From assembly GCA_020073385.1 (NCBI GenBank), contig JAIQFH010000001.1, positions 310,001 to 374,000 on the forward strand: a stretch of 64,000 nucleotides of DNA. The letters run 5' to 3'. Shown here piece by piece: positions 53,003 to 62,030 of this stretch (position 1 is its first letter; each line of letters begins with the position of its first letter). A model generated the notes under the pieces. It worked only from the letters and a program-made list of their open reading frames with translations, was not told the origin of the DNA and ran no database searches. The translations under genes and the position numbers were made by a program. This DNA is from Terriglobia bacterium (GTDB lineage: Bacteria > Acidobacteriota > Terriglobia > Terriglobales > Acidobacteriaceae).

Positions 53003-54442
53003 CTAACTGCGTCCGGATTCTGCCTCCTCACGAATCCTCTTCCACGCGTTCTCGACGTGCCGCGCTTTCGTATTCATCTGCCCCACGGATAACCGCAATG
53101 TCAGCTTGCCATTCAGCTTCGTGTGGGTCAGGCACAGATCTCCGCTCTGGTTCAGCCGGTCCATGATCGCCTGATTCGTCGCGTCTCCGCTTTTGTGCCG
53201 GAAGCAGACTAGATTCAGCGGCACCGGCGCGGCCAGTTCGAAACGGCCGTCACTCTTTACCCAGCCAGCGAACTCTTGCGCCAGTCGCACATGCTCGCGG
53301 ACGTTGTGCTGCAGGCCTTCAATCCCATAGTGCCGGATCACGAACCAGAGCTTCAGTGATCGGAAACGCCGTCCCAGTTGGATATGCCAGTCCCGGTAGT
53401 CGATCACTGCTCCCGACTCCGTCGCCTGGTTTCGCAAATACTCCGGCAAAATGCTCAGCGTTTGAATCAGAGCCTTTCGATCTGCTACCCAGAAGCAGCT
53501 GCAATCGAAATTCGCTCCCATCCATTTATGCGGGTTGAAATTGTAGCTGTCAGCCAGTTCGACTCCATCTTGGAGATGGCGGAATTCTGGGCAGACCATG
53601 GCTGTGCCTGACATGGCTGCATCGACATGGAGCCACAGATTATTCTTCTGGCAGATCTCTCCAATCGCTCGAACGGGATCCATCGCGTTTGAAGATGTCG
53701 TCCCCACCGTCGCACAAACAAAGCAAGGAACAAGCCCGGCTTTGCGATCGGCGTCCGCCTGGCGTGCAAGCACATCGGACTTCATCGCGAACTTATCGTC
53801 GACTTCAATCAGCCGGAGATTGTCCGTTCCTATACCCGCGATCATCGCTGCTTTCTCCAGCGACGAATGCGTTTGCGTCGATGCGTAGGCTACCAGACGG
53901 CCGTTCCCACCCTTCTTGTTCGTGGAGTAGCCGCTGGCACGCTCGCGCGCCGCCAGCAGCGCGCATAGCACGGCGCTGGAGGCGGTGTCTTGAATCACTC
54001 CGCCACCGGTACTCGAAGAGAGAAATGTCTGCGGCAGCCCTAGCATCCCCACCAACCAGTCCATGACATGCGTTTCCAACTCAGTGCAGGCTGGACTCGT
54101 CGACCACAGCATTCCCTGCACACCCAAACCGGAAGCAAGCAGGTCCCCCAATATTCCAGGGCCGGATGCGTTACACGGAAAGTACGCGAACCAATTCGGC
54201 GACTGCCAGTGTGTGACGCCCGGCAGGATCAACTGGTCGACGTCCTTGAGAAGCGTGTCGAACGACTCGCCGTTGGCTGGCGGGGTCGCCGGCAGCGAGG
54301 CGCGAATCTGTCCAGGCTTCACCTGCGACAGCACGGGGAAGGATTCAATCCGTGATTGGTAATCGGCGATCCAATCCACCACGGCATGACCGTAGCGACG
54401 GAACTCCTCGGGCGTCATGTGAAATGATTTTTCCTGGGGCAC
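53003..54442 (-). CDS. Aromatic-L-amino-acid decarboxylase-like PLP enzyme
   Basis: The 479-residue group II decarboxylase shows His192 stacking on PLP (STQTHSSLEKAA), Asp274 in LHVDAAMSGT and the PLP lysine Lys306 in FNPHKWMG. The N-terminal HWQSPNWFAYFP and QDTASSAVLCALLAARERA match tryptophan/tyrosine/DOPA decarboxylases. It would form an amine such as tryptamine, tyramine or phenylethylamine. The start is GTG at 54442, with an ATG 24 bases later as an alternative. 12 bases separate it from the ARH gene, so they may be co-transcribed. Confidence 0.92.
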   Translation of the reverse strand: MPQEKSFHMTPEEFRRYGHAVVDWIADYQSRIESFPVLSQVKPGQIRASLPATPPANGESFDTLLKDVDQLILPGVTHWQSPNWFAYFPCNASGPGILGDLLASGLGVQGMLWSTSPACTELETHVMDWLVGMLGLPQTFLSSSTGGGVIQDTASSAVLCALLAARERASGYSTNKKGGNGRLVAYASTQTHSSLEKAAMIAGIGTDNLRLIEVDDKFAMKSDVLARQADADRKAGLVPCFVCATVGTTSSNAMDPVRAIGEICQKNNLWLHVDAAMSGTAMVCPEFRHLQDGVELADSYNFNPHKWMGANFDCSCFWVADRKALIQTLSILPEYLRNQATESGAVIDYRDWHIQLGRRFRSLKLWFVIRHYGIEGLQHNVREHVRLAQEFAGWVKSDGRFELAAPVPLNLVCFRHKSGDATNQAIMDRLNQSGDLCLTHTKLNGKLTLRLSVGQMNTKARHVENAWKRIREEAESGRS

Positions 54443-54493
54443 GGGGGACCTCGGTGAACAGCAAATGCTATCAGAGCGAGCTCTGAACAGGGC

Positions 54494-54524
54494 TTCCTTC
54501 GTGAACCTTCGTGGCCTTTGTGGC
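54494..54524. repeat. Family A repeat, partial copy
   Basis: CTTCCTTCGTGAACCTTCGTGG and CCTTTGTGGCT, one arm of the family A unit, in the short gap between the methyltransferase and the decarboxylase. Confidence 0.65.
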
Positions 54525-54536
54525 TATTGCTCTTTG

Positions 54537-55340
54537 CTAGCCCCGACCACCACCAAGCCGTCCGAAATACACTCGCGTCTTGTAATCAAAAGCCACGCGT
54601 CCGCCTTCGGCGTGCTTCTCAAAGATGCGCAGCAATTCGCGGAGCATGGGTTCATGCTTCGGATGCCCCGGCCCCGGCGCGTACGACGACGACAGCAACC
54701 GCCCTTCGAGGCCGGCGTAATCGAACTCCTGCCGCATGGGATACACGTGCTCGACGTATGGCGCCGGATCGAAAAATTCATTCACCGCGTCGGTGGTGCG
54801 CTCGTGCCGCACCTCTTCATAGTCTGTGCCGTAGGTCAGCAAGAGCTGCTCATAATCGCGCAAAAACGGAGTTGTATCGACCTCGCGTTCATTCCACAAG
54901 AGCACCAGCCACCCCCCGGGCTTCAGGATCCGCGAGAGTTCCCGCCGCGCCCGCTCCCGATCAAACCAGTGCGCCGCTTGGGCCGCGGTGACGAAATCAA
55001 CGCTCGCGTCCGGTAGTGTGGTCGCCTCGGCATTGCCATCGATGCTGGTGAACGTGGGAAATCCCGCCAGCAGTCGCTCACCCGCCTGCCGCATGTCCAC
55101 GTTGGGCTCGACTCCATATACCGGGTTTCCATTCTCCAACAACATCTTGGTCCATATACCCGTTCCCGACGCGATATCAGCAATCAAGTGCGCGGGCATT
55201 AATTCGCACTCTTTCTTCAGAGTCTCAATCACCTGGGGTGGATATCCCGGTCGATAACGAACGTAGTTCGCGACCCGATCGGAGAAGCGGCTGGTAGCGT
55301 TGGAGGCTGGCATGGTAGTAACCGAGGCAGGATTTTTCAC
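54537..55340 (-). CDS. Class I SAM-dependent methyltransferase (Methyltransf_11 type)
   Basis: The SAM-binding Rossmann fold shows motif I LIADIASGTGIWTKMLLENG, YGVEPNVDMRQAGE, the motif II region DGNAEATTLPDASVDFVTAAQAAHWFDRERARRELSRIL and KPGGWLVLLWNERE. The DADR-like N-terminus (RFSDRVANYVRYRPGYPPQVIE) resembles the YafE/UbiE-type small-molecule group. The substrate is unknown. The frame opens at a GTG (55340); an ATG at 55310 is equally plausible. It diverges from proB across about 130 bases. Confidence 0.88.
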   Translation of the reverse strand: MKNPASVTTMPASNATSRFSDRVANYVRYRPGYPPQVIETLKKECELMPAHLIADIASGTGIWTKMLLENGNPVYGVEPNVDMRQAGERLLAGFPTFTSIDGNAEATTLPDASVDFVTAAQAAHWFDRERARRELSRILKPGGWLVLLWNEREVDTTPFLRDYEQLLLTYGTDYEEVRHERTTDAVNEFFDPAPYVEHVYPMRQEFDYAGLEGRLLSSSYAPGPGHPKHEPMLRELLRIFEKHAEGGRVAFDYKTRVYFGRLGGGRG

Positions 55341-55473
55341 CTTGCCAAGAAAGCCATTCTAACGGCACGATAGAGGTGTTGTCCCACCCCGCGGGAGGCT
55401 GTGTTCTCCAGGTCGGAGCAACACGGCAGCGAATGGCAAGCGAAATTCGCGCCCTGCAGCAGCCAAGCACAAG

Positions 55474-56226
55474 ATGCGCGTAGTCATCAAAGTCGGCACC
55501 AGTCTTATTGCTCCTGGCGGGCAGATCGATATCCATCTGCTGCGCGGCATGGTGGACCAGTTCGATCTCTCGAAGAATGAATACCTGATCGTCACATCCG
55601 GAGCCATAGCCGCCGGCATGTCGGGCCTTGATCTGCAGAAGCGCCCCAGCGATGTACCGCGCATGCAGGCGTGTGCCGCCGTCGGCCAGAGCAAGCTCAT
55701 GCACACCTATGAGCGCTTGTTCTTCGGCAAGAAGGTCGTCGCGCAACTGCTGCTTTCCAGCGACGACTTCACTTCGCCGGTTCGCTATCGGAACCTTCAA
55801 AATACACTGGCCGAGTTGCTGGGCATGGGAGTTGTCCCGATCGTGAACGAGAACGACAGCGTTTCCGTGCGTGAACTCGAAGGTGCTTTCGGGGATAACG
55901 ACGAACTCAGTTCTCTGCTGGCCACGGCTGTAAAGGCCGACTGGCTGCTTCTGCTTACTAATGTCGACGGTTTCCTTGTTCCCAACGGACGAAAGAAGCC
56001 GAAGATTCAGCGCGTCATCCGCAAGCTCACGCCTGCGTTGGACGCGCAGTGCAATGGCAAGAGTGCGCTCGGACGTGGTGGCATGATTTCGAAACTGCGC
56101 GCCGCGAAACTGGCCAGCGAAGGCGGAGTCCACGTCGCCATCGTGAACGGCCGGAATCCTCATGCAATTTCGCTGGGGATGGCGCGCAAGATCGGAACCT
56201 ATTTTCCTCCGCAGAAGACAACCTGA
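55474..56226 (+). CDS. proB: Glutamate 5-kinase, short form without PUA domain
   Basis: ProB phosphorylates glutamate to gamma-glutamyl phosphate, the first step of proline synthesis. The amino-acid-kinase fold has RVVIKVGTSLI, YLIVTSGAIAAGM, AVGQSKLMHTYERLF, VPIVNENDSVSV, the FGDNDELSSLLA ATP and Mg block, and GRGGMISKLRAAKLAS. At 250 residues it ends after the kinase domain and lacks the C-terminal PUA domain of E. coli ProB (367). The stop overlaps the proA ATG (TGATG), so the two are translationally coupled. No clear ribosome-binding site is seen. Confidence 0.94.
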   Translation: MRVVIKVGTSLIAPGGQIDIHLLRGMVDQFDLSKNEYLIVTSGAIAAGMSGLDLQKRPSDVPRMQACAAVGQSKLMHTYERLFFGKKVVAQLLLSSDDFTSPVRYRNLQNTLAELLGMGVVPIVNENDSVSVRELEGAFGDNDELSSLLATAVKADWLLLLTNVDGFLVPNGRKKPKIQRVIRKLTPALDAQCNGKSALGRGGMISKLRAAKLASEGGVHVAIVNGRNPHAISLGMARKIGTYFPPQKTT

Positions 56227-57479
56227 TGGCCACGACTCTTGCCAACACGGTCTCAACGCAGGAGAAGTTGCTGCGTGCCCGCGCGGCCAGCGCGAAGCTG
56301 GCGCAATTGTCGACGGAAGAGAAGAATCGACTGCTGCTTGCGATTGCGGACGCTGTAGAAGCTCATGAGAAGGATATTCTCGCGGCTAATCGTGCGGATA
56401 TCGAACACTCCCGTCTCGAGGGTGCGATGCGCGACCGCCTGATGCTCACGCCGGCCCGAGTCAAAGACACGGCCCGCGGCGTGCGCGATGTTGCTGCCCT
56501 GCCGGATCCGATCGGCGAGACGCTTGCCGAGTGGACGAAGGAGAATGGACTGCGCATCCGCAAGGTGCGCGTTCCCCTCGGAGTTGTCGGCATCATCTAT
56601 GAATCCCGCCCGAACGTCACCGTCGATACAGCCGTGCTCGCGCTCAAGACCGGCAACGCCATCGTCCTCCGCGGCGGTAAGGAAGCGGCTCGGAGTAATC
56701 AACGTCTGGTCGAAATCATGGCCGCGGTCCGCGGAGTTCCCGAGGGAGCGATCGAGTTGCTGGACTCAAGCACGCGTCAGACCGTGCACGAACTCATCAA
56801 GGCGCGTGGGTTAGTCGATGTCATCATTCCCCGCGGTGGCGCCGGACTGATCACCTTCGTGACTGAGAATTCAGCTGTCCCCGTGATTGAAACCGGGGCA
56901 GGGAACTGCCACATCTTCGTCGACGCCTCCGCAGACTTCGACATGGCCGACCGAATCGTGATCAATGCCAAGACGCAGCGTCCGTCGGTCTGCAACGCGG
57001 CCGAGAAGTTGCTGGTCCACGAGCGCGTTGCGTCGGCATACATTCCGCGAATCGCAAAAAAGCTGATCGATGCAGGAGTGGAACTCCACGGGGATGGTAA
57101 GTCGCGGACTCTGGCAGCCGGATTGCCGGTTTTACCCGCGACAGATCAGGAATGGTACGAAGAATACTTGCGTCTATGCATGGCGATCGCAGTAGTCGCC
57201 GATGTGAACGATGCTATTGCGCATATCAACAAATACTCGACCCGGCACTCCGATTCAATCGTCACCGGTGACGAGGCGAATGCGCGCAAGTTCCTTCGTG
57301 AAGTCGACTCGGCCGCCGTCTACTGGAACGCCTCGACGCGCTTTACCGATGGCGCCGAATTTGGTTTCGGAGCCGAGATGGGCATCAGCACCCAGAAACT
57401 TCACTGTCGCGGGCCTTTTGCTCTCGTCGAACTAACGTCATCGAAGTACGAGATCATTGGGACGGGGCAAGTTAGGTAA
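56226..57479 (+). CDS. proA: Gamma-glutamyl phosphate reductase
   Basis: ProA reduces gamma-glutamyl phosphate with NADPH to glutamate semialdehyde. The catalytic Cys256 lies in TQRPSVCNAAEKLL. Other marks are GVVGIIYESRPNVTVD, ALKTGNAIVLRGGKEA, PRGGAGLI and FGFGAEMGISTQKLHCRGPF. 417 residues is normal. The ATG at 56226 overlaps the proB stop, and a longer in-frame start at 56049 would lie within proB. The usual proC is not in the window. Confidence 0.96.
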   Translation: MATTLANTVSTQEKLLRARAASAKLAQLSTEEKNRLLLAIADAVEAHEKDILAANRADIEHSRLEGAMRDRLMLTPARVKDTARGVRDVAALPDPIGETLAEWTKENGLRIRKVRVPLGVVGIIYESRPNVTVDTAVLALKTGNAIVLRGGKEAARSNQRLVEIMAAVRGVPEGAIELLDSSTRQTVHELIKARGLVDVIIPRGGAGLITFVTENSAVPVIETGAGNCHIFVDASADFDMADRIVINAKTQRPSVCNAAEKLLVHERVASAYIPRIAKKLIDAGVELHGDGKSRTLAAGLPVLPATDQEWYEEYLRLCMAIAVVADVNDAIAHINKYSTRHSDSIVTGDEANARKFLREVDSAAVYWNASTRFTDGAEFGFGAEMGISTQKLHCRGPFALVELTSSKYEIIGTGQVR

Positions 57480-57503
57480 GAGGTAGTCGATTCATGACTG
57501 CCA

Positions 57504-57902
57504 TTAGCGCCAAACACCTACTCTCATCACGTCAAAATGGTGGTCGTAGGTCCAGACGTCTACCTTCAGACGAATAGCCACGACTGCTGCAACCGCATCG
57601 AATAACGTGATCGACTGATCCGTGAGTGCTCGAATTCTTGCCGCAGCTTGCCAATAATCCTCTGACGTCGGATTGACGAGAGCCGTTTGGGCCACGTCCA
57701 GCAGCCAGTGCGACGCGACATCCCTGCCCAAACGAAACATAATCAGAGAGTAAGCCTCGAGCAATGTCGAGTAGAGGATCACGATCTCCTGCCGGTCGCG
57801 GTTCAGCTTCTGCAGTTCCAGAAGGGCTCGTGCGTGGTGCGCATCTTCCGGGTCGACGGCTGCGTACAACGGACCTGTGTCCGCCAGCACTGCGCGCATC
57901 AC
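57504..57902 (-). CDS. PIN-domain toxin (VapC-like ribonuclease)
   Basis: The 132-residue PIN domain keeps the acidic residues expected at the Mg site: Asp8 (VLADTGPLYAAVD), Glu49 (TLLEAYSL), Asp102 (LFDAVAAVVA) and Asp120 (VWTYDHHFDVM). VapC-like enzymes cut tRNA or rRNA when not bound by antitoxin. Its first ATG overlaps the antitoxin stop by four bases (ATGA), the classic order antitoxin then toxin. It lies between proA and the M28 peptidase on the opposite strand. Confidence 0.88.
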   Translation of the reverse strand: MMRAVLADTGPLYAAVDPEDAHHARALLELQKLNRDRQEIVILYSTLLEAYSLIMFRLGRDVASHWLLDVAQTALVNPTSEDYWQAAARIRALTDQSITLFDAVAAVVAIRLKVDVWTYDHHFDVMRVGVWR

Positions 57903-58144
57903 TTCTTATTAAGGCCCGTCAGGTAAAGGTCGTGGTTTTGACTGATGTCGCTGCGCCCGCTCCCTTTCTTCGCTGGCGTGATCTTCAGAGGCCGGAATTC
58001 GCGCAGAAATCCGCGTTCTCGCAGGTACTCTCGCAAAGCCGCCTGCATGAGGGTCGTGAGCGAGGGAGGAGCCTCTTGCGATTGCAGGTAGTCGTCCATG
58101 GCCTTGGCAAGGTCGTCGGGAAAAGTCATCGTGGCTCGCTTCAT
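57899..58144 (-). CDS. Ribbon-helix-helix antitoxin (VapB-like)
   Basis: The N-terminal strand KRATMTFPDDLAKAMDDYL, then helices SLTTLMQAALREYLRERG, fit the ribbon-helix-helix DNA-binding fold. The basic, flexible tail (LKITPAKKGSGRSD) would wrap the toxin. 81 residues. The palindrome and direct repeats immediately upstream (58168-58197) are a likely autorepression site. Confidence 0.85.
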   Translation of the reverse strand: MKRATMTFPDDLAKAMDDYLQSQEAPPSLTTLMQAALREYLRERGFLREFRPLKITPAKKGSGRSDISQNHDLYLTGLNKK

Positions 58145-58167
58145 GCCAGCATTATATCATTGTGCGG

Positions 58168-58197
58168 CACCATATGGTGAAATTGGTGAAATTGGTG
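58168..58197. promoter_or_regulatory. Candidate operator of the toxin-antitoxin pair
   Basis: A perfect palindrome CACCATATGGTG (58168-58179) is followed at once by two copies of AAATTGGTG (58180-58188, 58189-58197). It lies 24 bases upstream of the antitoxin start. Confidence 0.55.
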
Positions 58198-58295
58198 CAA
58201 ATACGAATATAAAGCAAATCTAGAGATCGGCCAGGATGCTATTCCCAACAGGGGCAAGCGCCTGTGCTACCTTACTAACTTTCACGTCGGAACCA

Positions 58296-60473
58296 ATGAG
58301 AGTCCTTTTCGCAGCGCTTCTCTCCTCCGCCATCCTCTTCCTTGCCTCGTCGGCACCGTCTGGTGGGAAGGCTCCAGCCTCCCCCGGTGCAGCCGCAACG
58401 ATCTTTGGTTTTCGCAAAGCTGCGGCGGAAACTGCCGCCGAAACACAATTCCTGTCCGTGCCCGATTCCAGGCTTGCCGAAGAGCATTTACGCATCCTGA
58501 CTAAGTCGCCTCACATGGCGGGCACCATCGAAGACAAAGCAACGGCGGACTACGTCGCCAAGAAATTTCGCGATGCCGGTCTTGATACTGAAATCGTCGA
58601 GTACAAGGTCTGGATCAACTATCCCGCTGAGATCAGCGTGGACTTGACCGAGCCTGCGGGTGTCGAGATGCATGGCCCGACACGTGAGCATGTCAGCAAG
58701 GATCCTTACCAGGATGATCCCCGAGTCGTTCTGCCGTTCAGCGGTATGTCTCCTTCGGGAGATGTCGAAGCCGACGTGGTATATGCGAATTACGGCACGC
58801 CGGAAGATTTCGAAAAGCTGGACAAGCTCAAAGTCAGCGTACGCGGCAAGATCGTGCTCGTCCGCTACGGCCAGAACTTCCGTGGAGTGAAAGTCTTTGT
58901 CGCGCAGGAGCACGGTGCGGCCGGAATGATCATCTATTCCGATCCTGCAGACGATGGCTGGCGCCGCGGCGACAAATATCCCGATGGGCCATGGCGCCCG
59001 GACACCGGAGTGCAGCGCGGATCCATCGGCTACATGTTCGAGTTCCCCGGCGATCCAACAACGCCGGGTGTAGCGTCGACTCCCTCACTGCCCGACTCGC
59101 AGAGAATCTCTCCCGACGCTTCCGCGCAGATGCCGAAGATTCCAGTGACTCCACTCTCCTATCGCGATATCTGGCCGGTGTTGGAACATCTCGGCGGGCC
59201 GGATTCTCCGCGCGAGTGGCAAGGAGCCCTGCCTTTCACCTATCACGTCGGGCCGGGCCCGACCAAACTGCGCATGCGTCTGAAGCAGGATTATCAATAC
59301 CGCACGCTCTGGGACGTGATCGGCCGCGCGCAGGGCACCGAGTTGCCGGAACAATGGGTCGTCGCGGGCAATCATCGAGACGCCTGGGTCTACGGCGCGG
59401 TCGACCCCAACAGCGGAACGGCGGCGATGCTCGAAGCGGTGCACGGCGTTGGTGAATTACTGCGGGCGGGTTGGAAGCCGAAGCGCACGCTCGTCTTCGC
59501 GAGTTGGGACGGCGAAGAAGAGGGACTGATGGGTTCCACCGAATGGGTGGAGCAGCATGAGGTTGAACTGCGGAATTCTCCTGCATACTTCAATGTGGAT
59601 GTTGCAGTCTCAGGAGCAAAGTTCAGCGCCTCTGCCGCTCCCAGCCTCAAGCAGTTCCTGCGCGACATCACCAAGGTTGTGCCAAGTCCCAAGGGCGGCA
59701 CCGTGTACGAGGCTTGGCAAAAAGCATCGCAGCCGGAAGCAACTCCCTCTACGCAATCGCCGGCCGAAGCGGTCGGCGAAAATCACCGTTTGCCGGCGGC
59801 GCAGGTGAAGTCTGATGTGCCCGTCGGTGATCTGGGCAGCGGGTCCGATTACACCGCCTTTTTTCAGCACCTCGGAGTTCCCTCGAGCGATGTGAGTTCG
59901 AGCGGACCCTACGGCGTTTACCACTCCGCGTTCGACAATTTTGCCTGGTTCAAAAAGTACGGAGATCCGGATTTCGTCTACGAACAGCAGATGGCCCGCG
60001 TGTTTGGGCTGGAAGCTGTGCGCATGGCGAATGCCGACGTCCTGCCCTATGACTACGAAGAATACGGCAAGGAAGTTGTCGCCTATCTCGACGCGGCGAA
60101 AAGGCGGTCTGACGACAAATTCGGGCCTCACGCACTCAACTTCGATGCGGTAAACACCGCGGCCCACCATTTCGAGTCGGCCGGGACGAAGATCCTGGCG
60201 AAGCAGAAGAATCCACCGGCGGACGCTTCGCGGCTGAATCAGGCGCTGCTGGGCACCGAGCGCGCTCTGCTTGCGCCTCAGGGCTTGCCGCATCGGCCCT
60301 GGTTCCGCCATGTCATCTATGCGCCGGGAGAGTACACCGGCTACGCGGCGGTGGTGATCCCGGGAGTGAACGAGGCCATCGATAAGGGCGACAGCGAGCG
60401 GGTGCGACAACAATTAGCTATCTTGACGTCAGCCCTGGAGCGCGCGGCGAAAACGATGGAAGGATACCGCTAG
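58296..60473 (+). CDS. Secreted M28 peptidase, glutamate carboxypeptidase II-like
   Basis: A signal peptide (VLFAALLSSAILFLASSA) is followed by a PA domain (GKIVLVRYGQNFRGVKVFVAQEHGAAGMIIYSDP), the M28 zinc domain and a TFR-type dimerisation domain at the end. Zinc ligands are visible in GNHRDAWVYGAVDPNSG, WDGEEEGLMGS and GVYHSAFDNF, with NVDVAVSG between. The 725-residue layout is that of PSMA/NAALADase, which removes C-terminal glutamate from peptides or poly-gamma-glutamate. The ATG at 58296 gives a proper signal peptide; an ATG at 58236 is also in frame. The MarC gene follows after one base. Confidence 0.93.
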   Translation: MRVLFAALLSSAILFLASSAPSGGKAPASPGAAATIFGFRKAAAETAAETQFLSVPDSRLAEEHLRILTKSPHMAGTIEDKATADYVAKKFRDAGLDTEIVEYKVWINYPAEISVDLTEPAGVEMHGPTREHVSKDPYQDDPRVVLPFSGMSPSGDVEADVVYANYGTPEDFEKLDKLKVSVRGKIVLVRYGQNFRGVKVFVAQEHGAAGMIIYSDPADDGWRRGDKYPDGPWRPDTGVQRGSIGYMFEFPGDPTTPGVASTPSLPDSQRISPDASAQMPKIPVTPLSYRDIWPVLEHLGGPDSPREWQGALPFTYHVGPGPTKLRMRLKQDYQYRTLWDVIGRAQGTELPEQWVVAGNHRDAWVYGAVDPNSGTAAMLEAVHGVGELLRAGWKPKRTLVFASWDGEEEGLMGSTEWVEQHEVELRNSPAYFNVDVAVSGAKFSASAAPSLKQFLRDITKVVPSPKGGTVYEAWQKASQPEATPSTQSPAEAVGENHRLPAAQVKSDVPVGDLGSGSDYTAFFQHLGVPSSDVSSSGPYGVYHSAFDNFAWFKKYGDPDFVYEQQMARVFGLEAVRMANADVLPYDYEEYGKEVVAYLDAAKRRSDDKFGPHALNFDAVNTAAHHFESAGTKILAKQKNPPADASRLNQALLGTERALLAPQGLPHRPWFRHVIYAPGEYTGYAAVVIPGVNEAIDKGDSERVRQQLAILTSALERAAKTMEGYR

Positions 60474-60474
60474 C

Positions 60475-61122
60475 ATGGTCCCCGCTCATGCATTGGGACA
60501 TTTCCTGCGAACCCTTTCGGGCTCCGCCGTCGCCACCTTCCTGGCCTTGTTTCCCATCGTCGATCCCTTTGGCGGGATCCCGGTCTTCTTCACTATGACC
60601 TCATCATGGCCCCCCCGAGACCGCTACCGCACTGCACTCAAGACAGGCGTCTGGGTCTTCGTCATCCTGGTCACGTTTCTATTCTTTGGCAGATTCGTAT
60701 TGCACTTCTTCGGCATCTCTCTTCCTGTCCTCAAAATCGCCGGCGGACTGATTGTTGCCAACACCGCTTGGGGCATGGTGACCTCCCATGCGCGCATAAG
60801 TCCCGAAGAAAGCCAGGAGGCCGAGGACAAGGAAGACATATCTCTAACCCCACTGGCGATGCCGTTGATGTCGGGACCCGGTGCAATTGGCGTGGTGATG
60901 GCTCTCGCAGCGAATGTCGACAACTGGGAAGCATATGTGGGGATGGTGATCGGCATCTCCGCCATCGCGTTGAGCGTGGTGCTGTTCTTCTGGCTAGGCG
61001 GTCCTCTGGTGCGCCGTTTGGGACCGAGCGCGGTGGGTGCCATCAACAAGGTGTTCGGATTTCTGATCCTGGCGATCGCCGTTCAGTTGGTTTCGGATGG
61101 TATAGCTGATTTCAGGAGTTGA
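60475..61122 (+). CDS. MarC/UPF0056 family integral membrane protein
   Basis: The 215-residue protein has six predicted helices and the MarC signatures ALFPIVDPFGGIPVFF near the N-terminus and LTPLAMPLMSGPGAIGVVMAL in the middle. The family is named after the E. coli mar locus but is not itself an established drug exporter. It starts one base after the peptidase stop and is probably in the same transcript. Confidence 0.92.
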   Translation: MVPAHALGHFLRTLSGSAVATFLALFPIVDPFGGIPVFFTMTSSWPPRDRYRTALKTGVWVFVILVTFLFFGRFVLHFFGISLPVLKIAGGLIVANTAWGMVTSHARISPEESQEAEDKEDISLTPLAMPLMSGPGAIGVVMALAANVDNWEAYVGMVIGISAIALSVVLFFWLGGPLVRRLGPSAVGAINKVFGFLILAIAVQLVSDGIADFRS

Positions 61123-61231
61123 ATGCAAGTCCCACCTTCTCTCGAATCAACCGGCTCCTAAATCGAGCCGGAACTATCCGTCTCCTGATTGCGTATCAAC
61201 ATGTGGCGCTGGTGCGCCCAAGAGGTGCTCC

Positions 61232-61864
61232 GTGTCTCAAAGACCGTCCCTTCAAGGTTTGCAACTCCACAAAGCCTTTCTGTTTTGTCTCTTCCTCGTC
61301 CCATTCTGTGCGGCGAGCGACTGGCGCTACGAAGAGACGCACACCGACTCCCGCGAGTTCGTTTCCGGTGGGTATGTGCATGTGCGGCTCAGTGTTGGTG
61401 ACCTGCACATCAAGCGCGGCGATTCCACAAAAATCCGGCTGGAGTACACGGTGAAGTCGCGCCGGGAAAGCAATGTAAAGGAGGCCCGGGTCGATTTCAA
61501 CATCAGGGGGAACGACGCAACCGTCGAGTTCCACGCTCCAACAGGTGGCAACACGCAATTCGAGGTTGAGTTGGAAGTTCCCGTAAGTACTCATCTCGAC
61601 GTGCACCAGAAGGTCGGGGATCTAACCGTCGATAGCATCGAGGGCGACAAAGACCTCAACCTGGGAGTCGGCGATATCCGCATTTCCACGGGACGTTCGG
61701 GCTATCGCCTGGTCAAGGCGAGTACGGGCATCGGCGATGTGAACAGCGATGGCTACGGCGAGACTCGCGGCTGGCTCGGCAAGACGCTCAAGTATCACGG
61801 CGACGGCAAATACGAGCTGCGCGCACACGTTGGCGTGGGAGATATCAAGCTGGAAGGTCAGTAA
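61232..61864 (+). CDS. Secreted DUF4097-like beta-helix protein
   Basis: The start is GTG. A signal peptide (FLFCLFLVPFCAASDW) leads to repeated short strands with the G-D pattern: VHVRLSVGDLHIKRGDSTKI, QKVGDLTVDSIEGDKDLNLGVGDIRI, STGIGDVNSDG, HVGVGDIKLEG. These turns are typical of DUF4097/DUF4098, predicted right-handed beta-helix envelope proteins sometimes tied to anti-sigma signalling. At 210 residues it is on the short side. Function unknown. Confidence 0.78.
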   Translation: MSQRPSLQGLQLHKAFLFCLFLVPFCAASDWRYEETHTDSREFVSGGYVHVRLSVGDLHIKRGDSTKIRLEYTVKSRRESNVKEARVDFNIRGNDATVEFHAPTGGNTQFEVELEVPVSTHLDVHQKVGDLTVDSIEGDKDLNLGVGDIRISTGRSGYRLVKASTGIGDVNSDGYGETRGWLGKTLKYHGDGKYELRAHVGVGDIKLEGQ

Positions 61865-61963
61865 GATCCATTCGGAACAGTCTTTGTTCTGAACCGTAGG
61901 GCACGAGATTGGGTTAGTCCGGCCGCCCTTTGTTACATTTTCCGAACTAAGCCTTTCTGTCTG

Positions 61964-61991
61964 TTGACAATGCCCCAGACTCTGCTAAAGT
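61964..61991 (+). promoter_or_regulatory. Predicted sigma-70-type promoter
   Basis: TTGACA (61964-61969), a 16-base spacer and TAAAGT (61986-61991) lie about 40 bases before the ATG at 62031. The -35 box is a perfect consensus. Confidence 0.5.
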
Positions 61992-62030
61992 GAGCCCCGC
62001 CAAGTAGGCTTCCCCCGTCTCGAGGTCTCG

